From Ceratodon purpureus (Eukaryota; Streptophyta; Bryopsida; Pseudoditrichales; Ditrichaceae): 64,000 nt of DNA. Both the position numbers and the translations under genes were made by a program. The notes under the pieces were generated by a model. The model saw nothing but the letters and a program-made list of their open reading frames with translations, did not search any database and was not told where the DNA came from. Location: the NCBI GenBank assembly GCA_014871385.1, contig CM026423.1:22925067-22989066 (forward strand). The letters run 5' to 3'. Of the stretch, positions 47,301 through 58,547 are shown in pieces (the stretch's first letter is position 1; every line of letters begins with the position of its first letter).

Positions 47301-47489
47301 AAGATCTTCGATGTTCAAGAAGCGCTCCTCCTCCTTCACAGAAACCCCAACAACCTCACTACCCCCAGACTTAGCTTTCCCGACCTTCATTCCCAACCCA
47401 GATCCCACATTCCCTTTGGACTTAATCCGTCCATCCCGAGAACTAGTTCTCACTCCGTCTCCCCCCCCGGACTTGGACCTCTTCGACAT
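41360..47489 (-). CDS. RING / SUVR-type histone-lysine methyltransferase fusion gene (one TAG, one odd splice)
   Basis: Minus-strand exons: 47489-46770, 46380-45507, 44696-44331, 44181-43109, 42835-42317, 42222-41954, 41848-41731, 41584-41360 (TAA). All phases agree, giving about 1,387 codons. Residues 1-530: unknown domain, coiled coil, then a RING (about 435-480: CALC, ASCKHMYHPFC, CAAANC). Middle: acidic/basic linker with nuclear-type KKSSKRKHKE. From about 1012: YGLERYPVQVV, Cys-rich pre-SET (CKGCGTDCL, ECNSYCACHLKCGNRVIQ), SET (HGWGVRTLE, DATHYGNVARFLNHR, GEELTWDYG) and post-SET (CTCGSSKC). These blocks match plant SUVR1/2/4 H3K9 methyltransferases. Two defects: TAG at 44449-44451, and a GC...TG junction between exons 6 and 7. 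The fusion relies on donor CCG|GTGAAT at 43108; otherwise the frame ends at TAA 43079 and SUVR is a separate gene lacking its N terminus. Confidence 0.6.
44760..45400. repeat. AGTACTA/AAGTACT cluster in intron 2 of the RING-SUVR gene
   Basis: More than a dozen GTAC-centred words (AAGTACTATTA, GAAGTACTATT, CAAGTACTAA, TTAAGTACTTTC) sit in the intron between exons 2 and 3. Same word family as in the transposase introns. Confidence 0.55.
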
Positions 47490-48110
47490 TGCGGACACCC
47501 TAAACAAACTGATCTGCAACGTAAACCTATTGAGCGATACTCTGAAAACAGTAAGCCAACCTGAAACCCTCGACCAACAGTGAAAACATATCCTAAATAC
47601 TCGCGACAAACTGAACCCTAAGCGCAACACACATTTCTAACCTTAAACCAGAAACCCTCAATCCCCATCTCCCATATGCTCAATCCCCAAAAACAATGCT
47701 ATTTTCCATCACTCCAACACCGCAAGCAATATCACAATACTCGAAAACTCCAACAACAAAGTGAACCCGGTTGCTCGACACAAGTATCTCACACAACCTC
47801 ATACCCTCTAACCCTCTAACTCTCTATCTTTCTATCTCACCCTAAACCTCTAACCCTCTATCTGGATTTCCGCAAGAACAAAGAATACAAATGCTCCTCT
47901 CCATACTCCGAAGCCTTAGGTATGGTGGAAACGCACATCACCAACGAGACAAAACAAACGCCACCTAGACCAACAAACACCAAAGAGTCTAACCGGAGAA
48001 TTTCCACGAGACCAGGGGGACGTTGGATGTGCGAGACGAAGACTACCGGCAACAGTAGGTACCACCCAATCCAAGCACCTACAGCCACCGGTCAATTGAT
48101 ATTTTATTGG
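47490..48110. other. 5' region of the RING-SUVR gene
   Basis: Contains scattered CCCTAAAC and AACCCTCTAACCCTC words (47615-47860), telo-box-like in the direction of transcription of the minus-strand gene. No exon recognised. Plausible promoter or 5' UTR. Confidence 0.4.
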
Positions 48111-48309
48111 TCGATCTGAGATTGGGCGCCGGTTGCTCGCTGCGACAGTATGGACGGCCCGGATTATCCAGAAAAAGTACAAAACCTACAAATGGGAAAA
48201 AATGTACAAGGGAAGTACTTCTGAAATTTGCCCAAAGTGTACCCGGTGTAGCTTGCCAACACCCCCCTCATCATCCCAAGACTCCTCTGATGATGGAAAC
48301 AACTGATTT

Positions 48310-48810
48310 AGGGTAGCAACTGTCGATCTTCATCGCCCTTAAGGCCACGTCCATCTTGCTCCCTTGGTCTCGGAGATGTGGCCCGCGTTCTTCAAATCTG
48401 CATCAAGCATCTTGGCCTTGAGCTAGACATCCCTAAGGACTCCCACCGTGTATGATTACCTTCTTTGTGACGATGGCGGTCTCTCTCTATTGTCTCTTGA
48501 GCTCCTAGACACTTTCTTCTTCCGTGAGCAGGTTTTCGTGCTTGTACAGGTGGAAGAGGAAAGGTCCAATGTAAGAGGGCAGTCTACGCTTGGTGGCAGT
48601 AGCTAGCTTGTGCACCACCTCCCCTACTATGCTCCCCCAGTCCACTACTCTCTCTCCCGAGAAGGATAGAAGGATGGTAGTGGCTAGGATGAGGGTTACG
48701 TTATAGAACTTCTTAAGGCTTAATATTGGTACCAAGAACGCCAAGACTCTCCTCTCTCTTCTGTCCTTACAGTCCTTCACATAGTAACCATATTTGGCAT
48801 CCAATTTATG
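48310..48810 (-). pseudogene. Fragment of the gene family seen at 19.3-20.1 kb
   Basis: Reading the minus strand, SYIGPFLFHLYKHENLLTEE (about 48575-48515) matches FLFHLYDKYGCLTEAKHA at 19.38 kb. About 100-150 bp further on, LKAKMLDADLKNA matches INKARLFDNDFKKAN. Stops interrupt the frame (for example after EEESV). A degraded copy of a transposon-associated coiled-coil protein; function unknown. Confidence 0.5.
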
Positions 48811-49563
48811 GGCGAACTTACATCAGGTGGAGTCGTCCTTCTTTGTTGCCATACCTTCGCCCCCTGTTGGAAACCTGTAAACTCCTCCCTAGAGTTCCGT
48901 GCTCCATCTATCAGGTCGCCTCCGCACAGTGGTCGCATAAACGGGGTCTACTCGTCCGATGGTCTGCTCCTTCACCATGGCTTCACTTCGCACCCTCTAG
49001 GACTTTCTCAACAACCTAAGGCAACCCATCCCCTTTAGATCCTCCTCTAGTTCACGTCCTCCATCTGAGTTGCTAGGGATAGCTACCTATACCTTACGGA
49101 GGCCCACTGTCCCATCCTGGCTTCTCCTTTTGGAATGTGTCGCCATAACGTCCTGTACCGCTCTTTCCCTGACAGTGCCTAAATTTGTTTCCAGCTTTGC
49201 AGTAGCACTTGGCGCTCTCAATCTCCCACCGTTGCTCCTCCTTGACTACTCTCGCCTCTAGGGTTTTGTACGGCGGCCGCAGTGGCTCCCCTTTTTGATG
49301 TTGTTCTCTTCAATCGTGGTGGTTGAGCTTTGTTGCCGTTGCTCCGCTCTCCCTACGTCAATCCTCTTGGTGGCAGTACGATCCCTCCTCACTTGCGTGT
49401 CGCAGCTACTGCAATGGCTGCCCTTGCTCCTCCTCTAGTCGTCTCCGTGGTGCTCCGCTTTGGCGGTGTCTGCTGTCCGTGGCTATCTTCGACGTCCCGC
49501 CTCTAGCTCTATCCGCCTCTGCTAGGGGTGTGCTTCAACAATGCGCTCGGCTTCCCTCAGTGT
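48811..49563. other. Non-coding, CT-rich remnant
   Basis: Moderately GC- and CT-rich with broken frames on both strands. It may continue the degraded fragment to its left. No motif recognised before the transposon end at 49564. Confidence 0.4.
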
Positions 49564-49597
49564 CATTAGGGGAAAAATGAGGTCTCCAACGGGCCTT
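49564..49597 (+). repeat. Left terminal inverted repeat of the 11.1-kb element
   Basis: Pairs with 60618-60651. About 26-27 of 34 positions match, with an unbroken GGTCTCCAACGGGCCTT block. Confidence 0.85.
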
Positions 49598-50447
49598 GTA
49601 AGACAGCCCGGGTTAGGTGGGCTGCCTGCCCAAAACCCCCTCTGTCGCTGTCAGCAGGGGTCTGAAACGCTGCCCAAAGCGGCCTTTTGGAGACGGACGG
49701 CAGCTGCGTGGCACAGTTGGTCCTCGTTGGCGAGAGGGCGTGGACGGTGGTTGTTGAGCGCCACCGAGTGGGATTTATTGCTCGGCGATTAATGAAGTGC
49801 CTCGATCCGTTGCCTCGATCCACGGATTGTTCGAGTTGTTGCCACAACGGTCTGGGCGCGATGGCGCCACCGGCTCTACGCCGTTCAGCACCAAGAAAAC
49901 GAAGCGCCCTGTTCTGCTTCAAGCAAGTCGTTGTTGGCACTGTGGGACGCACAATCGTATGTGATTTGCTCCAAAGATTCCGAGTGGCGATGGCGCCCGA
50001 GACCGGAGGAGCAAAATTGAGATTGCAATTCATTTCTTGGCAGCGTCCGCTGGCAGCGACGGCGGCAAGGGGTTGTTCTCAGTCGGCGACCAAGGTTTCA
50101 ACGAAGAGATGAAAACTAATGTACTTAAAGGGAAGGTAAGTTAACCTAATTCGATAAACCTTTGTGGGGTGTTCAGGGGCTACTGGGTTTTTGAGCAATT
50201 TGAATTTCGATTTCATTAGCCCTTGCTGCCACAACGGCATAAGGCAATGTAGGTTTCGTGGTCGATAGCGCTTGTAGATGCCACGCAGGTCTATCGAATT
50301 AGGTTCGGAGTATTCGAGGTTGTGAATTTAGTTTTTCATTGGGTGTAGGAGGTGTCCCAAGATCATAACAAGTTCTCTCGAATAACAGCAAATCACCAAG
50401 TGTGACCAGGGGAGATTCAATCAAGATTACCGACTATCGGGTCCACG

Positions 50448-53400
50448 ATGGCAGCAAGGGCTGAACGAAGCAATCAGTACATTCCCCACTTTGCACTGGA
50501 CACACGCTATGCCCCGGTCATGAGACGAGGTTCTACGCAAGTGGAGCTGTGCATGAGGAGCTCGTTTCCAACACGGAGGTTGCGTGGAGACACGAACATT
50601 GACTTGTGGATCAATGGAGACATTTACCCTGTTGACCCAATGACAGGGAAGCCACCTCCAATCAAGTCGCTAAAAGAGTTCGTTGAATTCATATGTCATG
50701 GAGAGCAGGGTCTTCGCGGATATACACACAGGCTGCTGGATCATTGTGTACATGGTCCTACACAGGAGGAGACGTGGATCCAGTTGGCACAGTTGAGCGA
50801 AGAAGTGCTTCAGCTTAGAGGCGAAGCTCTAGCCAGCAACTCAAGGGCAGCCCAAGATGTCCAATTGGGGAGAATGCGTTGCCTTGAGTTAGAGAAGAAA
50901 TGCAGGGATTTGCAAGCTGAATTACAGGCTGTTCGTGATTGCCATGCCCAAAGGGTGGAGCAATTGGTGCGCCATGTGCGGGGTCTCCAAGAAGACGTTG
51001 ACCGCTGCCAGCGGAGGGCCAGCTTCGAGAAGGAGACCCCCATGGGCATGCGAAATAGGAGGAAGGCTCTCAGAGGGATTCACGAGTTAAAACCTGGATC
51101 AGGTGGATCAAAAGCAAGAGTGAAGCTTTTGCGGACAGTGCTGCAACCAGATGTGGTGCAGTTTGTTGTCGAAAGGAACCGAGAGAACCGGAAGTGCTCT
51201 CGACTGCGGGGGGATAAAGAGTCCCAAAATAGGACTGCAGTAGCACTAGCTCGAATTTTGTCACGGCATGAAGGTGTAGCGCTCGCTTCTCAGCCTGCAA
51301 TGGCACATGTTCAGTCAGATATTGCGAAAAATGTGCTCAAATCGATTGGTAAGAGTATTGGACTGGACAAAATTCTTGCTGCTTGCGACCACGCAGGGGT
51401 TTCCCATCGGGGATATGGTGCTCTCTACAAATCTGTGAAGGCTCCCATTGCTGCTCTGAACAAAGGAGTCTCCGGGGGTATTTTGCCGAGCCCCTATCAC
51501 GTGAAACTGCTTCGGCAGGAGTTAAATGCAAACCTGCCACAGTATATTGGCGAATACTACCATGCTGAAGGTCGACTTACGCTGCCAGCAAGTTTTAAGA
51601 AGAACAAGAAGTCCGAGGACATGGTAAAGGAAGTCGTTTTGACTGACAAGAATTCCCTATTCACAGACCTTGAGGTGGTCCAAAGGAGCATGGTGATCTT
51701 CTACGGCATCACGGAAGAAGGTAACGTAATCACCTCAGACTGTTGTTTTCAGAGTTTGCTGCCAGCAGGGTTATTTATCAATTAACCGTGACTTACACAT
51801 CCACTCGCCATGTTTCCACAGAGTTAAGAGGGGCACCGCTGGTATTTGTCATGAAATTGGACGAGGCCGAGATTGTCAATGGCAAGAAGTTTGAACGGGT
51901 CAGCATCACATTGATGAATAGGGCGCTCGACCCAGACATTCAGAGAAACCATGCCCTGTTTTTCTCAGTCCAGTCGGAGCAGGAAATCCGGCCAGTGGCA
52001 ACCTTTCAAGTGGAAAAAGAGTCCTACGAAGTTCTGTCGTGGATATTTGGGAAATCCAAATTTCCATCTATGATTGCAGCACAGTCCAGTGGCGAGAAAC
52101 TCACGGTCCCTGAAGTTGGAGAATTCCATGTGGAGTGGCATCTCGCTGCGGACATGAAGACGATCAAGTGTATGTACGGGCTTCAGTCGGGGCCGTCGTG
52201 TGCGATGAACTGCATATACTGCGAGCAGAAGAGGGCTAAGCCTACCGTAGGGACAGCAAGCCAGGCGAGTGCTGCCATTAGAAAACGTGGGAAACCGAAC
52301 TGGGTGGGGGGACTGTTTGCCAACTCTGTGGAGCCAGAACCATGTGACATGCGTGCACATACAAGGTGGAGGCCTATCTTGCCAATTCCGTTGCAAAGAG
52401 TGCACATTTGTACACTTCACGCCCTAGTTCGCCTAGAGGAGAAGATTGTGCATCAACACATCATTTATGTCTGGAACATACAAGATCAAAGACTGAGGGC
52501 TACAGCCATAGAACAAATGGAGAAGTCCTTGTCAGCTATCGGGGCTCACGGTGGCAATGTGGAGATCAGAAAGGATCCGAAACTGAGTGGCAGCACAGGG
52601 AATGTGCCACAGAAGCCATCTTTCAGTGGGGTTGTTGCTAGCAGACTATTTAAACCAAGCGTATGGTCTGGAAACGACAAGGCCTGGAAAGACATATGTC
52701 AAGCAGAGAGCAATAATAGTGGCGGCGGTGCACATCGTAGGGCGAGGGCTGCTATGTGGCAAGCCTTTGAAGAGGTTCTACCATATTTCAGCGGCTTGGT
52801 GCTGACAGCAGAACAACGACTCCAGTTCAAAGGGAAGATAGAAACGTGGGGGAGAACATTTTTGGAGGCCTTTGGAGAGGAGCATGTGTCGCACTACATG
52901 GTGAGTTATATACACGAAGTTTGGGATGAATTAGGGGTTGATGGCTGACCTCACTTTTGTCAATTCTCGATCCAGGACTAACTTTGGAGTGGCTGTTGAC
53001 AGCATGTAATTGTCAGGCATGGCAGTTGGTTTGTGGAGGAATATGGTAGTCTGGCCGTATGGAGTTGCCAGGGTATGGAGAAATCCCATCATCAAGCGAA
53101 GGCAGCGAATCAAGCGCATACAGCTCATGGTGGTGGCAAAGAGCGCATCAGTGTTATTTTGCAACAATTCCAGCATTGGTACCGAAATATACAGCATCGG
53201 TATAAGAAGAAATTAGAGTGCACCAGGGTTCTGAATACCCCGGATGATGAGGCAAGATTGGAGGCTACGCGTAGAAGGCGAGAACAATGGCATCGATCAA
53301 ATGCTGCCAGGGCTTTGGAGAATTGGCGGTCAAGGCGACGGCGTGTTGGCAAAGCTTGGGTGTGTGATAACACTGTTGGAGGTGATGGAGCCAACAATGA

Positions 53401-53554
53401 TCAAGCAAGAGGATCTGCCAACAAAGATGACCCCGGGGAGGATGGCAACAATGTGGATCCTGAGGAAGGTCGCAACTCCACTGACGGTGACGATGCTCGC
53501 AACAACGTGGACAGCGATGACGCTGGCAGCGGCCCTGTCACCTGTCTGAATTGA
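50448..53554 (+). CDS. DDE-like transposase with CxxC insertion, about 955 aa
   Basis: Exons 50448-51720, 51822-52900 and 53039-53554 (TGA) join in phases 1 and 0. The N-terminal third has a coiled coil (about 105-200) and a basic patch. The middle reads SRLRGDKESQN and SHRGYGALYKSVK. The catalytic-type blocks are VFVMKLDEAEIVNG (first acidic), WHLAADMKTIKCMYGL (second), CAMNCIYCEQKR (zinc-binding pair near 550-560), HICTLHALVRLEEKI, and in the last exon EYGSLAVWSCQGMEKSHHQAK, where the final Glu of a DDE triad would lie. The tail is Asp/Asn-rich. This order (D, D-x-K, CxxC, H...R-x-E, E...H) is seen in large eukaryotic cut-and-paste transposases; I cannot assign the superfamily. The last acceptor (GTGGAG|GAA) has a poor pyrimidine tract. 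Reads intact and could mobilise the MITE at 26 kb. Confidence 0.7.
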
Positions 53555-54600
53555 GTACAATGCGTTCTAAACTCATTGGATGGCTATTCTAGAATGTGGC
53601 AAGTTTTTATTTATTTTTTAATTTTTTTAATCGGAGTAGACATTTACGAATAGCCATTTACGAATAGATTTATAAAAAAATTCGGATTTTATCCAGGAAT
53701 TGCCTAAAATGGCTTATCCATTGCTATGTTAATCTCCATAATTATTAAAGAGGCACCCATGGAGAAGGCAGTAACTCCACTGACAGTGAGGTCGTTGGCA
53801 GCAATGGGGACAGTGACGACGCGAGCAATGACCGTGTGTGACTTGACCGCAATGTATTTTGGTAATTATGTTAGAGCTATGTAGAATGTGGCTGGCAACA
53901 ATGTTTTTTTTGAATGAGTTAGGCCATGTTTCTCCCCTAAACTTGTTTTGTGGATAGCTCACTAAAGTGCCTAGTCCATGCAATTATTAATCTTCATAAT
54001 TAATGGTCTTAGTAATCATATGTACCGGTCACGCTCAAATTAAGATTTTAATTTCTAAGACGATTTTCTAAGTACCCACATCAAATGGGGATGTGTGGTT
54101 TAGGGCCATGGCAATCATTTGCATGGAGTGGCAATTAAGGGAGAAATGAGAGCTTTGCACCAACTCCTCAACCTCCCTTCATTAAACTCTGTTTGAGAGT
54201 CCCATCTCCCTCTAAGCCCTCCAAACCTCCCCTAAAAGCGTTCCAATATCCTCTTGAAGTAAACCCGGCCTAGTTTCCAAGGACGCACATGTGGTTGACT
54301 CGGGCAGGAAGGCCTCTCTCTTTTCCTGCCTTGTTCCCATACGACACCCTCCGTTGACTCCAACACCTCTTCAGCTCCTCTGTCTTCTTCAGTCGTCCTC
54401 TTGCTGTCAGCAAGCGCCCTCGCGATTGCAATAACCTTGGCAGTTTTGTGGGCGCCGTGGGGAAGTTGGATGTTCAGAGGGCGGTACAGTCACGCACCCC
54501 CTTTGGGTCGTTGAGGATCGCGTGAGGAGACGAAGAGTACCGCCAGCAACGACTTTGAAGGAAGGGGCCGTTGCGGTCGACTATACGAAGCAGCTGCGGC
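53555..54600. other. Non-coding spacer inside the 11.1-kb element
   Basis: Contains a short second copy of the transposase 3' end (GGCAGCAATGGGGACAGTGA near 53798, echoing 53500). AT-rich to 54.2 kb, then GC rises. No exon supported. Confidence 0.5.
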
Positions 54601-54609
54601 GTGAGGAGC

Positions 54610-55260
54610 GAGCCCTCAAGGTGGGCCGTGGAGATTCAACGGCAGGTGGAGCAAGGGGGTCGTGAGCGGTTTTGGAGCAGCAAGGTCAGGAGCGAGGAGC
54701 AGCAGCAGGGTCGAGAGCTGCGGGGAGGTACAGCAAGGTCGGGAGCGAGGAGCAGCAGCAGGGTAGAGAGCTGCGGGGGGTACAGCAAGGTCGGGAGCGA
54801 GGAGCAGCAGCAGGGTCAAGAGCTGCGGGGAGGTACAGCAAGGAGGACGAAGGAAGAGCAGCAACGTCGTTGGCAAGAAGAAACGGAAGCGCAAGCACTG
54901 TGGTCGGCCACGGAAGGTGATAGAGCGGGGCGGACCTGCATTACACGAAGCTCGCGTTGAGGGTCACGTGAGGAGCGGCCGTGGAGCTGAAGGCGAGTTC
55001 TTGCGGTTGGGAGCTACAGCGCAAGGTGTGGGAGGGAGCAGCACAGTCGGGAGCCCGAGGGGAGGGGGGTACAGCGTGAGGAGCGGGGTGGAGCTTTCGA
55101 ATAGTAAGGAGCAGGCGTGGAGCTCATTGGCGAAGTGAGGAGCGGGCGTGGAGCTGCAGCGTGAGGAGCGGAGTGGAGAAGAACCGAGGCCAGCCGGAGA
55201 GAGGGGAGGGTGAGCTATAGCAGAAGAAGCGGGGTGGAGCAGCAGGGCTGGGAGCGTGGG
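54610..55260. repeat. GC-rich mini-satellite, unit about 57 bp then diverged
   Basis: Units share GGTACAGCAAGGTCGGGAGC, GAGGAGCAGCAGCAGGGT and AGAGCTGCGGGG. Three to four clear copies lie at 54690-54850, with diverged GTGAGGAGCGG-type words to 55260. Open frames in several phases are repeat artefacts. Confidence 0.75.
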
Positions 55261-55577
55261 GTGAGGTGGAGGTTTCTCGGCTGCAGAATCTAGAGGCGCA
55301 TTGTCACGCGCCGCGAGAGGGGCTTCAAGCTGCACCGTCTTCCACCGCTGACAGTGAAGCATTGCGAGGTTAGTGATCTGATCGTGTCTATTTTTTTGCA
55401 ACCTTGCTCCTCCTTATGTTGCGGTTGGCCATGTTGGAGCGTACCAACCATGGTGAAGAGAATAGATTGCTCAGCAATGGCTGCTAGGGTCGCGGGGGGT
55501 AATGGTTTAGAGATGTGTAGCTTAAATCTCTAATATGCAAGAATAATACCCTGTCCGTTTCTCTCCTTTCAGCTGCC

Positions 55578-57568
55578 ATGCGCGATCCCCCTTTCGTAAA
55601 ACGTGTTGTTTTTGCACTACCAGCGCCAGGGATGTCGAGCCGTAGGAAGGGAAAGGAGGCCGTCGTGAAGAAGGAGGTCGTCGAGGTTGCTGACAGCAAG
55701 GAGGATGGCAACGATGTTGAGACGCCGTGGGATGACGCCTTCGACTTGGACGGCTTACCCCCTGCACTTCATGCACAGCTCCACCACCTCGCCCCATTTC
55801 TGCTGGGTAGGCAGGCTGCGGATTACGATGAGGACTTCTTCGCCCGCACCTTGCAGCTCTCCAACAAGGGGTTGAAGTTCAGTGACCTCAGCGGCGACAA
55901 GCATTGCAGGAAGGCCGACTTCATCGACAGATGGCCAGAGCGTTCTTCTGGGCGGCACTACGTTGCTGACTGTGAGGATCCGGAGGCCCAGAGGAAATAC
56001 TGCGAGATGTACCGGTGGACTTATGGAGGTGACCCCGACAACTGGGCATTCGGGACCTCCTTTCTTTGGGCTTGCCACCTCTACTTTGAGAAGGGCGTGG
56101 ATGTCAACTTCGCCCAGAAGGCGGAGGCAATTGTGAAGGGGCGTGAGAAGCTGCCAGGGCGTAATCCGCAGAAGTTGACTCCCCCGGCCTTGAGGGAGCA
56201 GATTGAAGCCATTATCGACTTCCTCGCTGGCCACATCCCCGGTGCTGGCAGCAAGGGCAAGGGAGGAGGGGCGGAGTCGAGCGGAGGAGCCAAGCCAGTT
56301 GGAGCCACCTCCAAGGCTTTGATCACGGCCGCGGAGGCGAAGAAGGTCAGGGGACCTAGATCCCTGCCCCCTCCTGCCAAGGCTGTGGCTGAGAAGAAGT
56401 CCGTGAAGGCCCTTGCTGCCGTTGCCATCAAGGTGCAGCCCTTGGTGGCAACGGATCCGAAGCAGGTCCTGGAGCAGCAGCGCCTCAAGAAGAAGTCCTT
56501 GGAGGCGGCACTTCTGAAGGTGGAGGCCAGCCGGGACCGCGTGAAGGTCGACCTTGCAACCCAGCGGGACTACATCAAAGCCAAGGAGGCCGAGGAGTCC
56601 AAGCTCTATGACGACATCTTCTCCGCCCGCGAGGCCTCCAAGAAGGCCGCGGCTGATGGCAACGACCAAGAGAAGAGGCGCTTTGATCACGCGGCCCGCT
56701 TAGGCCAAGACAAGCTGGGGCTTGCAAGCAAGGCACTCCTTGAGGCCCAAGCCCGCATTGACAGGGTCTACAAGAAGTTGGAGGAGATGGAAGCCGATGA
56801 GCAGAGACGCCACGCCGAGGTCTCCGCGCTGACAGCGGAGATCTCGGCCTTGGAGTTGGCTTCAGCTTTCTTGCGCCCGAAGAAGGTGCTGGCTCGTTAT
56901 CCATTGGAGTTCCAGGTGTTGCCAATAGCCCTGAACGACCGATGCCCCTTCTGCGAGCGTTACTTCCTTGACACCTGCTGCGTACCTTTGTTCTGCGGCT
57001 GCTTGGCACATCCCCATTGTATGTTTGAGGCAGTCTTCTCCCAAGACGCCCGGTGCCGTCGATGCGAGCGGGGGATGACTGGAGGATGGCTTGGGCAGTG
57101 GGGCTTCGACCTCGACTCCAAGGCCGCGGAGGAGTTACGTCTCACGGAGGAGATCTTCCTGGCCGAGCCTGCTTCACCACGTGCTGGCAGCAAGAGGCCC
57201 GCTGCCCCCTCTGTGGCCGCGCTTCCGTGGAAGAAGACCAAGGGCGACCAAGGTTTGTTGCCCCTTAACCTATCTGCCCATTGCTACTTGCCTAATTTGT
57301 TGTTACATCCGAATAATTCTTATTTTCTAATTCTTGTTTGCTGGCAGCAACTACAGAGGATGCTCTCCCCGACTCAAACTCCCTGGCGTTCGATCCCACG
57401 CAACGCTCTCCTCATGAGACCCAGGCAGCCCTATCCGGAGAAGGGAACAAGGGCTCATCCGCCACCACGCAAGGACCAGGTGCAGCTGAGAAGAACGAGG
57501 ACGACACCAACATGGAGGGACTGTCCAGCCTTGTTGAGGCAATTGCCACAGATGCAGCCGTGGAGTAG
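55578..57568 (+). CDS. RING-finger / coiled-coil protein carried by the transposon, about 631 aa
   Basis: Exons 55578-57252 and 57348-57568 (TAG) join in phase 1. The acceptor TTGCTGGCAG is itself a CTGNCAG palindrome. Start is ATG 55578 or the internal ATG 55632 (MSSRRKGKE), which has the better basic N terminus. Order: N-terminal domain (FDLDGLPPALHAQL, YGGDPDNWAFG) shared with the RING gene at 14.5-15.9 kb, Ala/Lys linker, coiled coil (about 290-430), RING-like cluster at about 455-495 (CPFC, FCGCLAHPHC, CRRC), then a conserved WLGQWGFDLD, compare WVAQFGRELD in the relative. The tail is acidic. Probably an E3-like protein acting for the transposon or on host proteins; no functional data visible. 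Intact. Confidence 0.7.
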
Positions 57569-58547
57569 ATTCCCACCTTAGATAGTTCCGTAGGCCGGGT
57601 TAGGGGTTTGCTCGCAGCGACTTTTGGTCCGGACTTTTATGGGCTACATTTCTTAAACTTTTCCGAACTTGAAAACAATTTGCCTCTGGACTGCCATGTC
57701 TCATTGAAAGATATGGCATTCTTGTAACCCTTCCTTTTCATTCGCAACTGTATTTCTTCTTTATTGTGGACTGCTGACAGCAAGGGCTGCTCTTTAGCCG
57801 CCATTTTTTTTTTTTTCTTATTTCATTATTCGCCACCATGGTCCCTTTCAATTTTGGCCATTGTTGTTATTTACCATCTGCGACCTACTTCATCTCTTAT
57901 GTACAACTGTTTTTTATTTTTATCTTGTTCTATTAGAATCAAGCGTGGTTCTTTTTTTATTTGCAACCTTCATTTTTTCGTCTTTGTTGGCACCAAGGGC
58001 TGCATTGTGCCCGCCATTGCCAGTTCAGAGCACCAGGTTCACGAAGGAGCCAGCCTCTTTGGAGGAAGTAACAAACATTACATTCCTTCCTAATTACTTC
58101 ATATTTGTCAAGTGCCGAACTCCATTTTGTGCCTCTGAAGGGTCATGTGCTCTATTGTATGCAATTGTTTTTCTTTTCTTATTTTGCGCTGGCAGCAGGC
58201 TCCAGCGTCAATGGCGCCACCACAAGTTCGAAGCAATTTTGCGATTCAGACCCAGGCCCTCTGAAACCCCGGCCAATCTTCAGACTTCTTGTATTTTATT
58301 CTATTTTTCATTTTGCACCCTAGGATTCACCACTGGTAATTGTAACTGTTTTTCTTTTCTATTTCCGCTGGCAGCACGAAGATCAAGGGTAATCACAAAT
58401 TTGCCTCCATATAACACGTTAATACAGGATGTCCCACTAAAAGTCCTGAATGGTAAGCAAAACCACTACCTGAACTCGCTAACGACTTCGCGAAGAACCT
58501 AATGACTTCCCACATACTGTGACTACCCATCCCCGAAATCACTTTTC
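57569..58547. other. Spacer with repeated CTGGCAGCAAGGGCTGC-like segments
   Basis: GCTGACAGCAAGGGCTGC...GCCGCCATT (57771-57805) and GTTGGCACCAAGGGCTGC...GCCCGCCATT (57986-58017) are diverged copies of one segment. CTGGCAG also occurs at 58189 and 58368 after T-rich tracts, resembling repeated splice-acceptor contexts. No complete gene seen; possibly decayed exon duplicates. Confidence 0.5.

Noticed and set aside
54571-55401. Arg/Gly/Ala-rich frames on both strands
   Set aside because: GC-rich mini-satellite read in several frames; none has a domain or splice support.
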